Assembly: GCA_009664345.1 (NCBI GenBank)
Contig: CP043547.1
Coordinates: 5,298,709 to 5,362,708, forward strand
Origin: Planctomycetales bacterium 10988
GTDB taxonomy: Bacteria; Planctomycetota; Planctomycetia; Pirellulales; Pb10988
Direction of reading: 5' to 3'
Length of the DNA: 64,000 bases
Numbering within the stretch: the first letter of the stretch is position 1; every line of letters begins with the position of its first letter. The translations under genes were made by a program, and so were the position numbers. A model generated the notes under the pieces. It did not search any database, was not told the DNA's origin, and saw only the letters and a program-made list of their open reading frames with translations. Shown here in pieces: positions 1 to 9,697 of the stretch.

Positions 1-929
1 TGAGTGAGAAGTTGGATCGCGCGAAATCGGCTGCGGATATCGAACGCTATCAAAAAGCCAAGACCCTTCTTGAAATGCAACTTCTCGACAAAACCGTTGA
101 TGCCGCCAAGTACGGTTATCAAGGGGGAACAGTTCCTGGCGAAGGTAGCCTCGAACCTTATACCTACGGAGCTTTGGAAGAACTCATTCGTTGGCGTTTG
201 TGGGATCGTACCGGAGGCGGCTTGATGGCGGAACTCGGTAGCCACCAATTGGATGCTGCCAGTATTTTCATCAGTGCTTTGCGAGAAGATGGCAAGAAGG
301 TTCGTCCGCTGGCGGTCTATTGCAACGGTGGTCGTCACACCTTTACCAATGATCGTGATTCCGCGGATCATGTTTATTGCACCTATGAATTCCCGGCCCA
401 GCCGTATTTCGATACCGATAGCGGCTATAAATACGATGGCTACGAACAGGACCCGGAAAAGAAAATCGTTGTGACCTATTCCTCCATCAATGGAAATGGG
501 TACGGCGGTTATGGGGAAGTCGTGGCGGGAACGAAGGGGACGATGATCCTCGACGCCGAAAAAGACGCCTATCTTTTCCTCGGGGCTTCGACCAAGACCC
601 AAATCACCGTCAAGAAAGATGCCGCGGTCAGCGCTTACGAAACTGCCGGCGGGACGATCGATGCGGTGGAAACGAACGCCTTGGGAAGTTACCCGCCGAG
701 CCGTGGTTATCAAGAAGAGATGGAACACTTCGCGTGGTGTATCCGCAACCGCGATCCGGAAAACAAACCACGTTGCTATCCGGAAGTCGCAATGGCCGAT
801 GCCATTCTCGCGTTGACCGCGAACATCTCGATGAAGCTCAATCGCCGTATCGAGTTCAAAGAAGAATGGTTCGATATGGATCATCCGGACTGCCCCGAAG
901 ATTTGCTCAAAAATCCTTCGGTCGTCTAA
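1..929 (+). CDS. Gfo/Idh/MocA family oxidoreductase, 5' truncated
   Basis: The reading frame is open to the window edge (codons in frame from position 3) and stops at TAA 927-929, so this is the C-terminal ~308 residues of a longer protein. The visible part fits the C-terminal alpha/beta dimerisation and substrate domain of Gfo/Idh/MocA proteins: GGGLMAELGSHQLD supplies the His-containing helix typical of the substrate site, and the late segment with SRGYQEEMEHFAWCIRN followed by AMADAILALTANISM is typical of the family's end. The NAD-binding Rossmann domain lies outside the window. Members oxidise or reduce sugars and inositols with NAD(P); the substrate cannot be told. A strong terminator follows at 971-1007, so this ends its transcript. 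Confidence 0.85.
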   Translation, partial: SEKLDRAKSAADIERYQKAKTLLEMQLLDKTVDAAKYGYQGGTVPGEGSLEPYTYGALEELIRWRLWDRTGGGLMAELGSHQLDAASIFISALREDGKKVRPLAVYCNGGRHTFTNDRDSADHVYCTYEFPAQPYFDTDSGYKYDGYEQDPEKKIVVTYSSINGNGYGGYGEVVAGTKGTMILDAEKDAYLFLGASTKTQITVKKDAAVSAYETAGGTIDAVETNALGSYPPSRGYQEEMEHFAWCIRNRDPENKPRCYPEVAMADAILALTANISMKLNRRIEFKEEWFDMDHPDCPEDLLKNPSVV

Positions 930-970
930 GCGATTTTCGTTCTTCGAAACGATAAAACTTGACAAAACTG

Positions 971-1007
971 AAAACCGTCGGGGGAACTTTCCCTTGGCGG
1001 TTTTTTT
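971..1007 (+). terminator. Intrinsic terminator after the Gfo/Idh/MocA gene
   Basis: A G+C-rich imperfect hairpin (ACCG...GGGGA / TTCCC...CGGT) is followed by seven T residues. It lies about 45 bases after the stop codon of the upstream gene. Confidence 0.8.
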
Positions 1008-1207
1008 GTTCTTGCTGGAAGGTGTTTTCCTCGCTTGCTGAGTGCGATATGCTAGAGTGCTTTCCTTTTGCCTGTCGCCATTTGGCTTGCTGCAACATCG
1101 TTTGACATCGTCGTTCTTGTTTTGCTGGCGCCAACCCGTCTACATTCAAAAGGAAAACTAAGGCGTGACTTACTTTGCCTAACCGAACTCAGCAGGGAGA
1201 TGGAACG

Positions 1208-2050
1208 ATGGAACGATGGCCGATTGGGGTTTTTGCCAGTGTCGATGCAGGGCTTGGAGTACATCTTGAGGTCGCCCACGAGTTGAAAGTCCCGACAATC
1301 CAGCTTCATGCTCCCAAGGCCGAGAGCCGGAATCATCAACAATCCAAGGATTTTTTGGCTCGCTGCCGTGACTACAAGCTTACGATCACCGCGGTGTTTG
1401 CCGGTTTCGAAGGGGAGAGCTACGCGGATATTCCTACTACGAAGAAGACCGTGGGTCTGGTGCCGGTCGAGACCCGATCCGCTCGGACACAAGAGATGAA
1501 GGAGATCGCCAACTATGCCGAATCCCTCGGCGTCGAAGTAGTGGCCTTGCACCTTGGCTTTATTCCGCATGATGTGAATTCTTCTCTTTTCCGCGAGACG
1601 GTCGCCGTGACTCAAGATGTCTGCGATCATTGCCAAGCCATGGGACAAACCTTGCATCTGGAAACCGGGCAAGAAACCGCCGAGGGCTTGCTGACCTTTT
1701 TGCAGGCGGTTGAACGGGACAATCTTTTCTTGAACTTTGACCCTGCCAATATGATTCTCTATGGAACGGGCAACCCGATCGAAGCCTTGGAGATGGTCGG
1801 GCAATACGTCCGTTCGGTGCATTGTAAAGATGCGACTTGGTCCGATCAGCCAGGCGAAACCTGGGGAAATGAAGTTCCCTTGGGCCAAGGCGATGTTGGG
1901 ATGGAGGACTATTTGCGGACTTTGCAGAAAATTGGATATGCCGGTCCTTTGACCATTGAGCGAGAAATTCCGCAAGAGCCGGATCGTCAAAAAGCGGAGA
2001 TTGGCCAAGCGGTTGCCTTGCTCAATCAATTGAAAGCAAAACTCGCTTAA
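1208..2050 (+). CDS. Sugar phosphate isomerase/epimerase (xylose isomerase-like TIM barrel)
   Basis: A 280-residue protein of the AP-endonuclease-2/xylose-isomerase TIM-barrel family, which isomerises or epimerises sugars with a divalent metal. Metal-site segments are recognisable: HLETGQE (Glu on a beta strand), FDPANM (Asp-Pro-x-N), VHCKDA (His-x-Lys-Asp) and TIEREI (final Glu). The frame can be extended to a TTG at 1175, but ATG 1208 is preferred because AGGGAGA lies about eight bases upstream and the protein then begins directly with the first barrel strand (WPIGVFAS). It stands alone, downstream of a terminator, with 230 bases before the next gene. Planctomycetes carry many such genes, often beside Gfo/Idh/MocA genes as here; the substrate is unknown. 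Confidence 0.85.
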   Translation: MERWPIGVFASVDAGLGVHLEVAHELKVPTIQLHAPKAESRNHQQSKDFLARCRDYKLTITAVFAGFEGESYADIPTTKKTVGLVPVETRSARTQEMKEIANYAESLGVEVVALHLGFIPHDVNSSLFRETVAVTQDVCDHCQAMGQTLHLETGQETAEGLLTFLQAVERDNLFLNFDPANMILYGTGNPIEALEMVGQYVRSVHCKDATWSDQPGETWGNEVPLGQGDVGMEDYLRTLQKIGYAGPLTIEREIPQEPDRQKAEIGQAVALLNQLKAKLA

Positions 2051-2280
2051 CCGCCCTGCGGCAGTCGAGTGGGAAAACTTTGGCTTTTTTCCGCTTTTTC
2101 CTGTGAAAAGTCAGAATGATCTTGCCCTGAAACGGGTGCCAGCGTACCTTACCACTTCTTCTTGAGGCAGAGTACCCATTTCAAATCGCCTCATTGCCAC
2201 CGATTTTGTCTTCAATCGAGTTCAACTCGGTGAACATTTCGAACCCTTCTTTCATTTCTGAATTTCACATGGAGGTTCCC

Positions 2281-3408
2281 ATGGCGAGGAAATATCGCCT
2301 ATTGCTCGCAGTTTGGCTGTGGGGAAGTTTACTCCTAGTCGCTTCGCCCGCTATTGCCGCTCCTTGGAATCAATGGTTTTTCCGACAAGTCGAGGCCGAT
2401 CCGGAGAAAAATTATGCCCTGGATGAGACCAATGGCCCGTGGATGGTGATGGCCGCTTCGTTCTCTGGCGATGGTGCCGAGAAGCAGGCGAAGGAGTTGG
2501 TTTTGGAACTTCGCCGCCGCTACAAGGTCAGTGCTTATACCTTCGATCGAGTCTTCGACTACTCCCAAGCTCAAAATGGCAACCGCCTGAATCGTTATGG
2601 AGAAGTCTCGAAAGTCCGCTACTTGCGAGGAGAACGCTATCAAGAAATCGCCGTCTTGGTGGGAGATTTTCCCGAAGTCGACGATCCCACGCTGCAAAAA
2701 ACCTTAAAACTCGTCAAAACTTCTCAGCCGGATTGCATGGAACTCGAACCTGGTAAAGAGGATCATCGCTCGCTAGGGGCCTTTCGCTACTTGCAAGAAC
2801 AAGTGCGAAAAGTGACCAGCAAGGAAGAAGTTTTGGGGCCGTTACGACATGCTTTCGTTGTCACAAATCCAATGCTGCCAGATGATTACTTCGCTCCCAA
2901 AGGGTTGGAAAAGTTCGTGGTCGATCTGAACAAACCACTGGAACATAGCCTGCTCACTTGTGATGGCAAATATACCTTGCAGATTGCAACCTTCACCGGA
3001 CGAACCTTGGTAGACCCCGAGCAGATCAAAAAAGTCGAAGCGGGGGGAGATATGAAAAGCGAACTCGCTCAGGCAGCCGAGAAAGCTCATAAAATCACCT
3101 TGGAATTGCGTCGCAAAGGGGTGGAAGCCTATGAGTTTCATGACCGCCATCAAAGTATCGTAACCGTCGGTAGTTTCAAGAATTACGGCTCCGAACGAAC
3201 CGATGGAAAGATTGAAATCAACCCGGCGATTCACCACCTAATGCAGGAATATAGTGCGGTCTCGTTCGATCCATCCGGCAGCAATCCCCGCATGGGTCAG
3301 CCAAAGATGGTCAAAGGGATTCCACTCGATATTCAACCCAAAATTGTCCAAGTACCCAAAGAATCGATCAGTTCCGCCTACAATCGGCGACCTGGTTTCT
3401 TCAAATAA
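2281..3408 (+). CDS. Exported protein with two SPOR-like segments
   Basis: A 375-residue protein with a clear Sec signal peptide (MARKYRLLL, a hydrophobic stretch, then a cut near AIAAPW). ATG 2281 is chosen because GGAGG at 2271-2275 sits five bases upstream; an upstream in-frame ATG at 2269 overlaps that site. Two segments resemble SPOR domains, which bind denuded peptidoglycan: one near residues 50-130 (GPWMVMAASF, then a helix and KVSAYTFDR), one near 240-330 (YTLQIATFTG, a helix, VEAYEFHDR, IVTVGSF). The middle and C-terminus match nothing I recognise. It is likely periplasmic. SPOR assignment is by pattern only. A textbook terminator follows directly. Confidence 0.7.
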   Translation: MARKYRLLLAVWLWGSLLLVASPAIAAPWNQWFFRQVEADPEKNYALDETNGPWMVMAASFSGDGAEKQAKELVLELRRRYKVSAYTFDRVFDYSQAQNGNRLNRYGEVSKVRYLRGERYQEIAVLVGDFPEVDDPTLQKTLKLVKTSQPDCMELEPGKEDHRSLGAFRYLQEQVRKVTSKEEVLGPLRHAFVVTNPMLPDDYFAPKGLEKFVVDLNKPLEHSLLTCDGKYTLQIATFTGRTLVDPEQIKKVEAGGDMKSELAQAAEKAHKITLELRRKGVEAYEFHDRHQSIVTVGSFKNYGSERTDGKIEINPAIHHLMQEYSAVSFDPSGSNPRMGQPKMVKGIPLDIQPKIVQVPKESISSAYNRRPGFFK

Positions 3409-3436
3409 CCCGTTCGCAACTCCTTTGCGAGTTTGC

Positions 3437-3463
3437 AAGCCGGCCTTCGGGTCGGCTTTTTTT
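3437..3463 (+). terminator. Intrinsic terminator with TTCG loop
   Basis: AGCCGGCC-TTCG-GGTCGGCT hairpin followed by seven T residues, about 30 bases past the stop codon of the SPOR-like gene. Textbook rho-independent structure. Confidence 0.92.
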
Positions 3464-3689
3464 ATGCGCTGAGAGGTGTTTTTTTCCGTAGAATGGCAAT
3501 GATTGCTGGCCATCGGCTTCGACAGAAAGTAGCCGAGGAAAAGCTGTACAAAGTAAAATGCACTATGCGGATGATGCTGATTACGAAGGGAGCATTTCGA
3601 GGGGCTCTTCGAAAAAAAGACGTGCCTCTGAGGAAGTTTCAGCTAGAATACAAGTAGATTTAGCTTCTTCCAACAGACAGTTAGGTACT

Positions 3690-4571
3690 ATGAGTTTAAT
3701 CGAATCGCCTTCCTCCCCGCTCTATCCCTCGATGGTTGCCCCTCCCCGGACCTTGGTGTTGGTGGCGACCTACAACGAACGGGAAAACCTTCCCCGTTTG
3801 AGCGAGAAAATTCTGGCCATTTTAACGGAAGCGGACCTGTTGGTGATCGATGACAACTCTCCCGATGGAACTGCGGACTGGTGTGAAAAGCTGGCTGATG
3901 AAGACGATCGGGTTTTCTGCCTGCGTCGTCGCGGAAAGCTGGGCCTCGGCACGGCGATTGTGGAAGGCATGCGAATCGCGATCGAAGAAGAATACGATCT
4001 CTTGATCAATCTCGATGCCGATTTCAGCCATGATCCCGCCGTCTTGCCGGAACTTCTGGAAGAATCCGAAGCGCAACAAGTAGATGTCGTTGTCGGTTCT
4101 CGCTATGCCTCCGGCGGGGGAATCGTCGGCTGGCCGTGGTATCGAAAGCTTACAAGTCGTGCGGTGAATTGGTTTGCTCGAACTCTGCTGGGCATCCCAG
4201 TTTCGGATTGCAGCGGTTCGTATCGTTGCTATCGCGTGGACAAATTGGCCGAACTCGACTTCAACGAGGTGCAGGCTCAAGGGTATGCCTTCTTCGAAGA
4301 AATCCTCTGGCTCTTGCAAAAAGCGGATGCCACCTTCGCGGAAGTTCCGATCTTGTTCCACGATCGAACCATCGGAGATAGTAAAGTGAATGGTCGAGAG
4401 CTTGTTCGCTCGCTGACCAATTTGGGACAGCTTGCCGTGCGGGCTTGGTGGCCGTTTGCCAAAGCAAAACCTAAGAAAGCAACTTCGTCTACCGAATCAA
4501 AATCCCAGGGCGTTCCATCTTTTGCCCGCTCACTTCGAGAAAAAACTTCGGCCAACGAAGGGCGGCGGTAA
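3690..4571 (+). CDS. Polyprenol monophosphomannose synthase-like glycosyltransferase (GT2)
   Basis: A 293-residue family-2 glycosyltransferase close to dolichol/polyprenol-phosphate mannosyltransferases (Dpm1/Ppm1), which move a sugar from a nucleotide donor onto a membrane polyprenol phosphate. Seen: LVLVATYNERENLP at the start, LLVIDDNSPDGT, LGLGTAIVEGMR, NLDADFSHDP (the DxD metal motif), VVGSRYASGG and DCSGSYRCY, all in the family's order. No C-terminal membrane segments, so it is the soluble catalytic-domain type. ATG 3690 begins just before the conserved domain; the frame extends 44 codons further up without family similarity. The last 83 bases overlap, tail to tail, the end of the M24-like gene on the other strand. 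Confidence 0.88.
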   Translation: MSLIESPSSPLYPSMVAPPRTLVLVATYNERENLPRLSEKILAILTEADLLVIDDNSPDGTADWCEKLADEDDRVFCLRRRGKLGLGTAIVEGMRIAIEEEYDLLINLDADFSHDPAVLPELLEESEAQQVDVVVGSRYASGGGIVGWPWYRKLTSRAVNWFARTLLGIPVSDCSGSYRCYRVDKLAELDFNEVQAQGYAFFEEILWLLQKADATFAEVPILFHDRTIGDSKVNGRELVRSLTNLGQLAVRAWWPFAKAKPKKATSSTESKSQGVPSFARSLREKTSANEGRR

Positions 4572-5610
4572 GATTTTCCTGGCCGTCTTCGTCGATATAA
4601 AACGTGTCGCAACTCATGCCTGCCAGATAGATCGGCTGCCACACGAGAACCGAACGGTCCACCAACCGAATCGGATGCGAGGGGAGAAAAATCAACTCAA
4701 AGGGATGATATCCGGTCAGTCCCCCTGGCGAGTCGATCGGCCAAGGGTCTTCGTGTTTCATCTGTTTGACTCGATGGCAAAGATGCTTTAAGAGCGAACT
4801 TCCGGCCACACCGGGGCGGGAATGATACACGGCTGCCGCGGAGAGCATCGAGGCCCGTTGAATCTGTTTTTCCCATTCCGGCTCGATGTCATCAAAGGAA
4901 ATCGCTCGGCCGGCGGTTGCACACAGGCCCCGCCACTTTGCGGTTGCCTTGATCCAGCAGGACTTTTCCAGCCGCTTTTCCGTATAGCCGCCTTCGTATA
5001 GATGTTGCAACCGATCATCGCAACAAACGGAAACATCCTCCGCGTGCAAACCATGTTTGATCAGCCGATTGGCCAACTGTCCGGCGATTTCCGCTTCGGA
5101 AAGTTTTTGCAAAATGCTCCGGCCGGTTGCTTCCAAGGCATGACTCAATCGCTTGCCAAGACGCTGATACTCTTCTCGTTCCCAAGCGGTGATCTGCACC
5201 CGAAGTCTGGCAATCGCTTGACGGCAATCTTCCATTCCTGCCAGCAACGAATCCCCGATCACTTTTCCTTCCGGGAGATGTTCCTCAACTTTCTCTTGCC
5301 AAGGGATATCCCAAGGATAGTATTCGCTGGAATCGAGCAAATGCCCGAACAATTCATCCGGTAGGCGATCGGCGAAATTTTCTTGCGAAAGAAGTTTGAT
5401 TTCCTCCTTGGTGATCAATAGCCCGGCTTGAACGGCTTGATAAATGCCCGTCTGATTCGACTCGCCTCCGGTGAGCCAGGCGAAATTGGCAGGGTCCGCA
5501 AGGAGGATTCCCTCCGCCTGTTGGTCTTCGAGAAATTCAAAAACCCGCTCGCGTTTGGTTTTGATCTCGGCGAGCCAGTGCGGAGATTGTAGCAAGGGAT
5601 CGGAGGACAC
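4489..5610 (-). CDS. M24-fold (Xaa-Pro peptidase-like) protein lacking metal ligands
   Basis: A 373-residue protein with the two-part layout of aminopeptidase P/creatinase proteins: an N-terminal domain with ADPANFAWLTGG (typical of the creatinase N-terminal domain), then a pita-bread-like domain with RLGKRLSHALEATG, HSRPGVAGSSL and GGLTGYHPFEL. In active M24 enzymes the second domain carries two Asp, one His and two Glu that bind two metal ions. At the matching place here I see IKATAKWRGLCATAGR with no Asp pair, and later ligands are not evident. It is therefore probably a non-catalytic member, perhaps a binding or regulatory protein. It overlaps the glycosyltransferase gene tail to tail by 83 bases. 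Confidence 0.65.
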   Translation of the reverse strand: MSSDPLLQSPHWLAEIKTKRERVFEFLEDQQAEGILLADPANFAWLTGGESNQTGIYQAVQAGLLITKEEIKLLSQENFADRLPDELFGHLLDSSEYYPWDIPWQEKVEEHLPEGKVIGDSLLAGMEDCRQAIARLRVQITAWEREEYQRLGKRLSHALEATGRSILQKLSEAEIAGQLANRLIKHGLHAEDVSVCCDDRLQHLYEGGYTEKRLEKSCWIKATAKWRGLCATAGRAISFDDIEPEWEKQIQRASMLSAAAVYHSRPGVAGSSLLKHLCHRVKQMKHEDPWPIDSPGGLTGYHPFELIFLPSHPIRLVDRSVLVWQPIYLAGMSCDTFYIDEDGQENLTAALRWPKFFLEVSGQKMERPGILIR

Positions 5611-5823
5611 TTGCGTTGAGCCCCAAGAAAAGTGTCAACGACGGGAGAATCACGAAAGTCCGAGCAGCGAAATGGTCACGATTGCTGGTTCCATTATGGG
5701 GCATTGAAATCCCATGTCGAGCAGAAAAGAGGCGATCTTGTACTTTTCCTTCTCTCGGAGTAGTTTGAACGGAGTCAATCCCCCTTCGATCCACCGACCA
5801 CATGCACCGCTGAAAGCTGTCCG

Positions 5824-6315
5824 ATGAGTGAAAATCAATCCGCGGAATCGACGACTTCCCCAGAACCGAAGACCGAGACAAAGGCTCCCACCCTGGGAAT
5901 TTTACAAACCGCTGGCTGGATGGCCATTTTGTTTTTGCTCTTTGATTTGGCTTTCGTTTGGCAGTGGGGATTCTCGATCGGCCGCCTGGTAGTCGCGATG
6001 GCCATCGGAGCCGTCACCGGGGCTTGGTGGACTTTTTCGCAATACTTAGGTCAGCTTCCGCTCAAAGGCTGGTCGTTGCTGAATGTTTTGGCCCGCAGCT
6101 GGTTTTTTCTGTGGGTGATCGGCGTGATGTTAGGATCATGGTTGGTGATTCCGCAAGGCCCGGGGAATTTTGAAGTCCCCCGAGTCTTGGGCATCAGTTT
6201 TCTCTGCATGATCTTGCCGGTGGGCATTTTGGCCCTGGTCCTCGAAGCTCTTTCTTTGGTGGGAAAGTATGAATTTCCCGCGATTCCTGAGGAAGCCAAT
6301 CCTGCCGAAAAATAA
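5824..6315 (+). CDS. Small multi-pass membrane protein, unknown
   Basis: A 163-residue protein with a polar, Ser/Thr/Glu-rich N-terminus of about 25 residues and then four hydrophobic segments (roughly residues 28-48, 52-72, 85-110, 122-145). I recognise no domain. It probably sits in the inner membrane. Its stop codon lies nine bases from the leuS stop codon on the other strand, so the two genes converge on a shared small palindrome. The gene is divergent from the M24-like gene, with 213 bases between them for the two promoters. Confidence 0.7.
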   Translation: MSENQSAESTTSPEPKTETKAPTLGILQTAGWMAILFLLFDLAFVWQWGFSIGRLVVAMAIGAVTGAWWTFSQYLGQLPLKGWSLLNVLARSWFFLWVIGVMLGSWLVIPQGPGNFEVPRVLGISFLCMILPVGILALVLEALSLVGKYEFPAIPEEANPAEK

Positions 6316-6326
6316 CTCTGGAGTTA
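6308..6326 (-). terminator. Possible weak leuS terminator overlapping both stop codons
   Basis: On the minus strand TAACT-CCAG-AGTTA is followed by five T residues. The two arms contain the stop codons of leuS and of the convergent membrane protein gene. The five-pair, A/T-rich stem is weak, so function is uncertain. Confidence 0.4.
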
Positions 6327-9203
6327 CTTCACCACCAAATTGACCAACCGCCCCGGAACGACAATCACCTTGATGATTTGTTTCCCGGCGGTTAGTTCCT
6401 GAATCCGCTCATCGGCGAGGGCCATTTTCTCTAAAGTGGCTTTGTCCGCATCTGCGGGAACTTCGATTTTCGAACGGAGTTTCCCTTTGATCTGGACGGG
6501 AATTTCAATCGAATCTTCCTTGATCATCTCTTCATCGAAGACCGGCCAAGGTTCATAGGCCAAGGTCTTTTCATGTCCCAGGGCCTTCCAAAGTTCTTCC
6601 GCGATATGCGGGGCGAACGGTGCGAGCAACAGACAAAAGCTATCCAGAGCTGCTTGGGGCCGAACTTTTTCCTTGGTGAAGTAGTTGCAAAACTCCATCA
6701 GTTTGGCAATTGCAGTATTGAATCCAAGTTGCTCCAAGTCCTCTGAGACTCCTTTGATGGTTTTGTGAAGCATCCGGTTTTGCTCTTCGGTCGGTTCGGT
6801 CGGCTGGACATTTTCCGCCAGTTGCATTTCCTCAGCCCGGTCATCGATGATCATTCGCCAAGCCCGATCCAGGAAGTTGCGTACCCCATTGACGCCGTTC
6901 ATATTCCAAGGCTTCGTCGCTTCCAACGGTCCCATGAACATTTCATACAGCCGCAAGGAATCCGCCCCATATTCTTTCACCACGAAATCAGGATTGACGA
7001 CGTTTCCACGACTCTTGGACATTTTAAAAGCACGGCTTTCGATGCGAATCTCGGGGGATTCGCTGAGGACGAAGTTTTCCCCTTTCTTCTCCACGGCGGT
7101 TGGTTCCACGGAAGCCGGAGTCACGGCGGAACCGTCCGACTTTTTGATCGGTTCGCCTTGCTCGTTCTCTTTGACGCCCTTGCTGCTGACCCAATTCCCA
7201 GCGGAATCCTTGTAGCCGGTGTATTCGGTTTCGCCGAGGATCATCCCTTGATTGACCAGCTTGTGGAAAGGCTCCGGCGTGCTGACATAGCCGCGATCGA
7301 AGAGGACCTTATGCCAAAAACGGGCGTACAACAGATGCAAGACGGCATGCTCTGCCCCGCCGATGTACAGATCGACCGGCATCCAGGCTTTTTCTTTCGC
7401 TGGATCGACGAAGGTTTGGTCATTTTTCGGATCGATGAAACGCAAATAGTACCAGCATGAACCGGCCCACTGTGGCATGGTATTCGTTTCGCGTTTGTAC
7501 TTCTTGCCGTCGATCTCGACAAAGAGCCATTCCTCCGGGGCTTTCCCCAGCGGCGGTTCGGGTTTGCCGTGCGGCTTGTAATCTTCCAGATGCGGCAACA
7601 TGACCGGCAGTTCTTCTAAGGCTACCGGACGCAATCGCCCGGTCGGATTCCCTTCGTCATCCAGTTCATGCAGAATCGGGAACGGTTCTCCCCAGAAGCG
7701 TTGGCGGCTGAAGAGCCATTCCCGCAGCTTGTAGTTGACGGCCTCTTTGCCGGTGCCCTGCGTTTCCAGGTCCGCGGAGATTTTTGCCTTGAATTCTGCG
7801 GTGGAAAGGCCGTCGTACTCACCCGAGTTGATGGCCGTTCCGTGTTCGGCGTAGGCTTGTTTGCCTTCTTCGTACTTCTGAAAATCTTTTTTCTTCGACT
7901 TTTGATAGTCGGCAGTCGGCTCGACGACCGGTTTGATGGGGATGTCGAACTGTTTGGCAAATTCGAAGTCGCGTTGATCGTGAGCGGGGACGGCCATAAT
8001 CGCCCCGGTTCCATACGAAGCCAAAACGTAATCGGCAATCCAGATCGGGACCGGTTCGCCACTGATAGGATTCAAGGCATACGATCCAGTGAAGACGCCG
8101 GTCTTTTCTTTGGCCAGGTCCGTGCGGTCCAGGTCGCTTTTCATGGCGGTCTGTTCGCGATACTTTTCGATGGCCGCTTGCTGTTCAGAAAGTGTTAAAC
8201 GTGAAACAGCCGGGTGCTCCGGAGCCAGCACCATATAGGTTGCCCCGAACAGGGTATCCGGGCGTGTGGTATAGACACGGATGACGTCCTCTTGCGGAGT
8301 TCGCGGAAAGCCACTTTGCTGACGACTTTTCAGAAAACTTTCAAAGGCTGCCTTTATCGGTTGGCCCGCTTCGCGGTCGGCTTCGCTTCCCAGGAAGAAA
8401 TCGACTTCCGCCCCGGTGCTGCGGCCGATCCAGTTCTTTTGCAAAGACTTGACACTTGCCGGCCAGTCGACCAATTCCAGGTCTTCTTCCAGGCGATCCG
8501 CATAAGCCGTGATTCGCAACATCCATTGACGCAGCGGCATCCGCACGACCGGATGACCACCACGCTCGCTGACTCCGCCGATCACTTCTTCATTGGCCAA
8601 AACCGTTCCCAACGCCGGACACCAATTGACGGGGGCTTCCGATTGAAAGGCTAGGCGGTGCTCATCTTGATAAGAACAAACGGCGTTTGGGCCTTCCTTT
8701 TCCACTTCGGCAGGGATCGGGAGTTCGGCGATGGGCCGACCCTTTTTCTGCTCGTGATCATACCAAGTGTCGAACAGCAGCAGAAAAATCCATTGCGTCC
8801 AGTGAAAATACTCGGGGTCCGTCGTCGAGATTTGCCGCTTCCAGTCATAGCTGAAACCCAGCATCTTCAACTGACGGACAAAGTTTTTGATATTCTTTTC
8901 CGTCGAAACCCGAGGGGGAACATTGTGCTTAATGGCATGCTCTTCTGCCGGAAGTCCAAAGGCATCGAAACCCATTGGGTGCAGAACGGCTTCCCCTTTC
9001 ATCCGGGCAAATCGCGACATGATATCCGTGGCGGTATAACCTTCGGGATGGCCGACGTGTAGCCCTTCGCCACTGGGATAGGGGAACATATCGAGGTAGT
9101 AACGCTTCTTTCCCTCCGGCATTTCCGGCGTGCGGAAGGTGTCGTTTTCTTCCCAGTAGGTTTGCCAAGCTGGCTCGATGATGGCTGGATTATAACGTGG
9201 CAT
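6324..9203 (-). CDS. leuS: Leucyl-tRNA synthetase
   Basis: A 959-residue class Ia aminoacyl-tRNA synthetase that joins leucine to tRNA-Leu in the cytoplasm. Seen in order: the HIGH-type motif HVGH (residues 49-52), the CP1 editing domain with [12 protein letters not shown] and [24 protein letters not shown] (727-731), then the helical anticodon-binding domain and the small C-terminal domain ending in [12 protein letters not shown]. It is longer than the E. coli enzyme (860) because of inserts, including a Gly/Lys/Glu-rich insert of about 60 residues just before KMSKS. ATG 9203 fits the family N-terminus (MPRYNP); an upstream ATG at 9281 adds 26 unrelated residues. It is monocistronic. Confidence 0.97.
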   Translation of the reverse strand: MPRYNPAIIEPAWQTYWEENDTFRTPEMPEGKKRYYLDMFPYPSGEGLHVGHPEGYTATDIMSRFARMKGEAVLHPMGFDAFGLPAEEHAIKHNVPPRVSTEKNIKNFVRQLKMLGFSYDWKRQISTTDPEYFHWTQWIFLLLFDTWYDHEQKKGRPIAELPIPAEVEKEGPNAVCSYQDEHRLAFQSEAPVNWCPALGTVLANEEVIGGVSERGGHPVVRMPLRQWMLRITAYADRLEEDLELVDWPASVKSLQKNWIGRSTGAEVDFFLGSEADREAGQPIKAAFESFLKSRQQSGFPRTPQEDVIRVYTTRPDTLFGATYMVLAPEHPAVSRLTLSEQQAAIEKYREQTAMKSDLDRTDLAKEKTGVFTGSYALNPISGEPVPIWIADYVLASYGTGAIMAVPAHDQRDFEFAKQFDIPIKPVVEPTADYQKSKKKDFQKYEEGKQAYAEHGTAINSGEYDGLSTAEFKAKISADLETQGTGKEAVNYKLREWLFSRQRFWGEPFPILHELDDEGNPTGRLRPVALEELPVMLPHLEDYKPHGKPEPPLGKAPEEWLFVEIDGKKYKRETNTMPQWAGSCWYYLRFIDPKNDQTFVDPAKEKAWMPVDLYIGGAEHAVLHLLYARFWHKVLFDRGYVSTPEPFHKLVNQGMILGETEYTGYKDSAGNWVSSKGVKENEQGEPIKKSDGSAVTPASVEPTAVEKKGENFVLSESPEIRIESRAFKMSKSRGNVVNPDFVVKEYGADSLRLYEMFMGPLEATKPWNMNGVNGVRNFLDRAWRMIIDDRAEEMQLAENVQPTEPTEEQNRMLHKTIKGVSEDLEQLGFNTAIAKLMEFCNYFTKEKVRPQAALDSFCLLLAPFAPHIAEELWKALGHEKTLAYEPWPVFDEEMIKEDSIEIPVQIKGKLRSKIEVPADADKATLEKMALADERIQELTAGKQIIKVIVVPGRLVNLVVK

Positions 9204-9697
9204 GGGGATCACTTCCCATTGGAGGATTTTTGAGATTTTTAAGTGGCTCCGGCAAAACCTCAATACTTGAAACATCAGCACTCGCGAGTGAGTGGTTGAA
9301 ATGTTCTTCGATCAGTTTTGACAGAGCTTCTAAGGTTCAGGAACTTCAAAAACCTGCTCGCAATCGCGGCGAGGAGGCTCGAAGATCGCTCTATATATTT
9401 AGGATAGACCTGGCGGTGAGTAGGCAGGTTCGTTCTTTCTTTGGTTCAGGGAGATATTGTAACGAGAGAGCTTCTAGCTGGGCAGTCCCTCCTAGGTGAA
9501 GATATCGAACTCCCACCGATGGTAGAGATCTGGAAGAAGTAAGCCTTGGACGCTTGTCAAAACGGCTTGGACCGGATAGGCTCCAAGGATACGTTTTGAG
9601 GGGCGTTCCGTGAATTCGCAGTCGGCCTCTCTCGGCACGTAGCCTTGCTCCCCAGCCGCACGAATGAGCTTCCAAGAAGTCTGAGTTATAGAAAGAT
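9204..9697. other. Divergent intergenic region between leuS and the ketosynthase gene
   Basis: 494 bases with no convincing gene. It should hold the promoters of leuS (leftward) and of the ketosynthase module (rightward). No tRNA, riboswitch or strong inverted repeat was seen. A minus-strand reading frame at 9391-9759 runs into the ketosynthase gene and looks like noise. Confidence 0.5.

Noticed and set aside
1052-2029. 325-codon minus-strand frame opposite the TIM-barrel isomerase gene
   Set aside because: The plus-strand gene has clear family motifs; the antisense frame has none and ends inside the promoter region.
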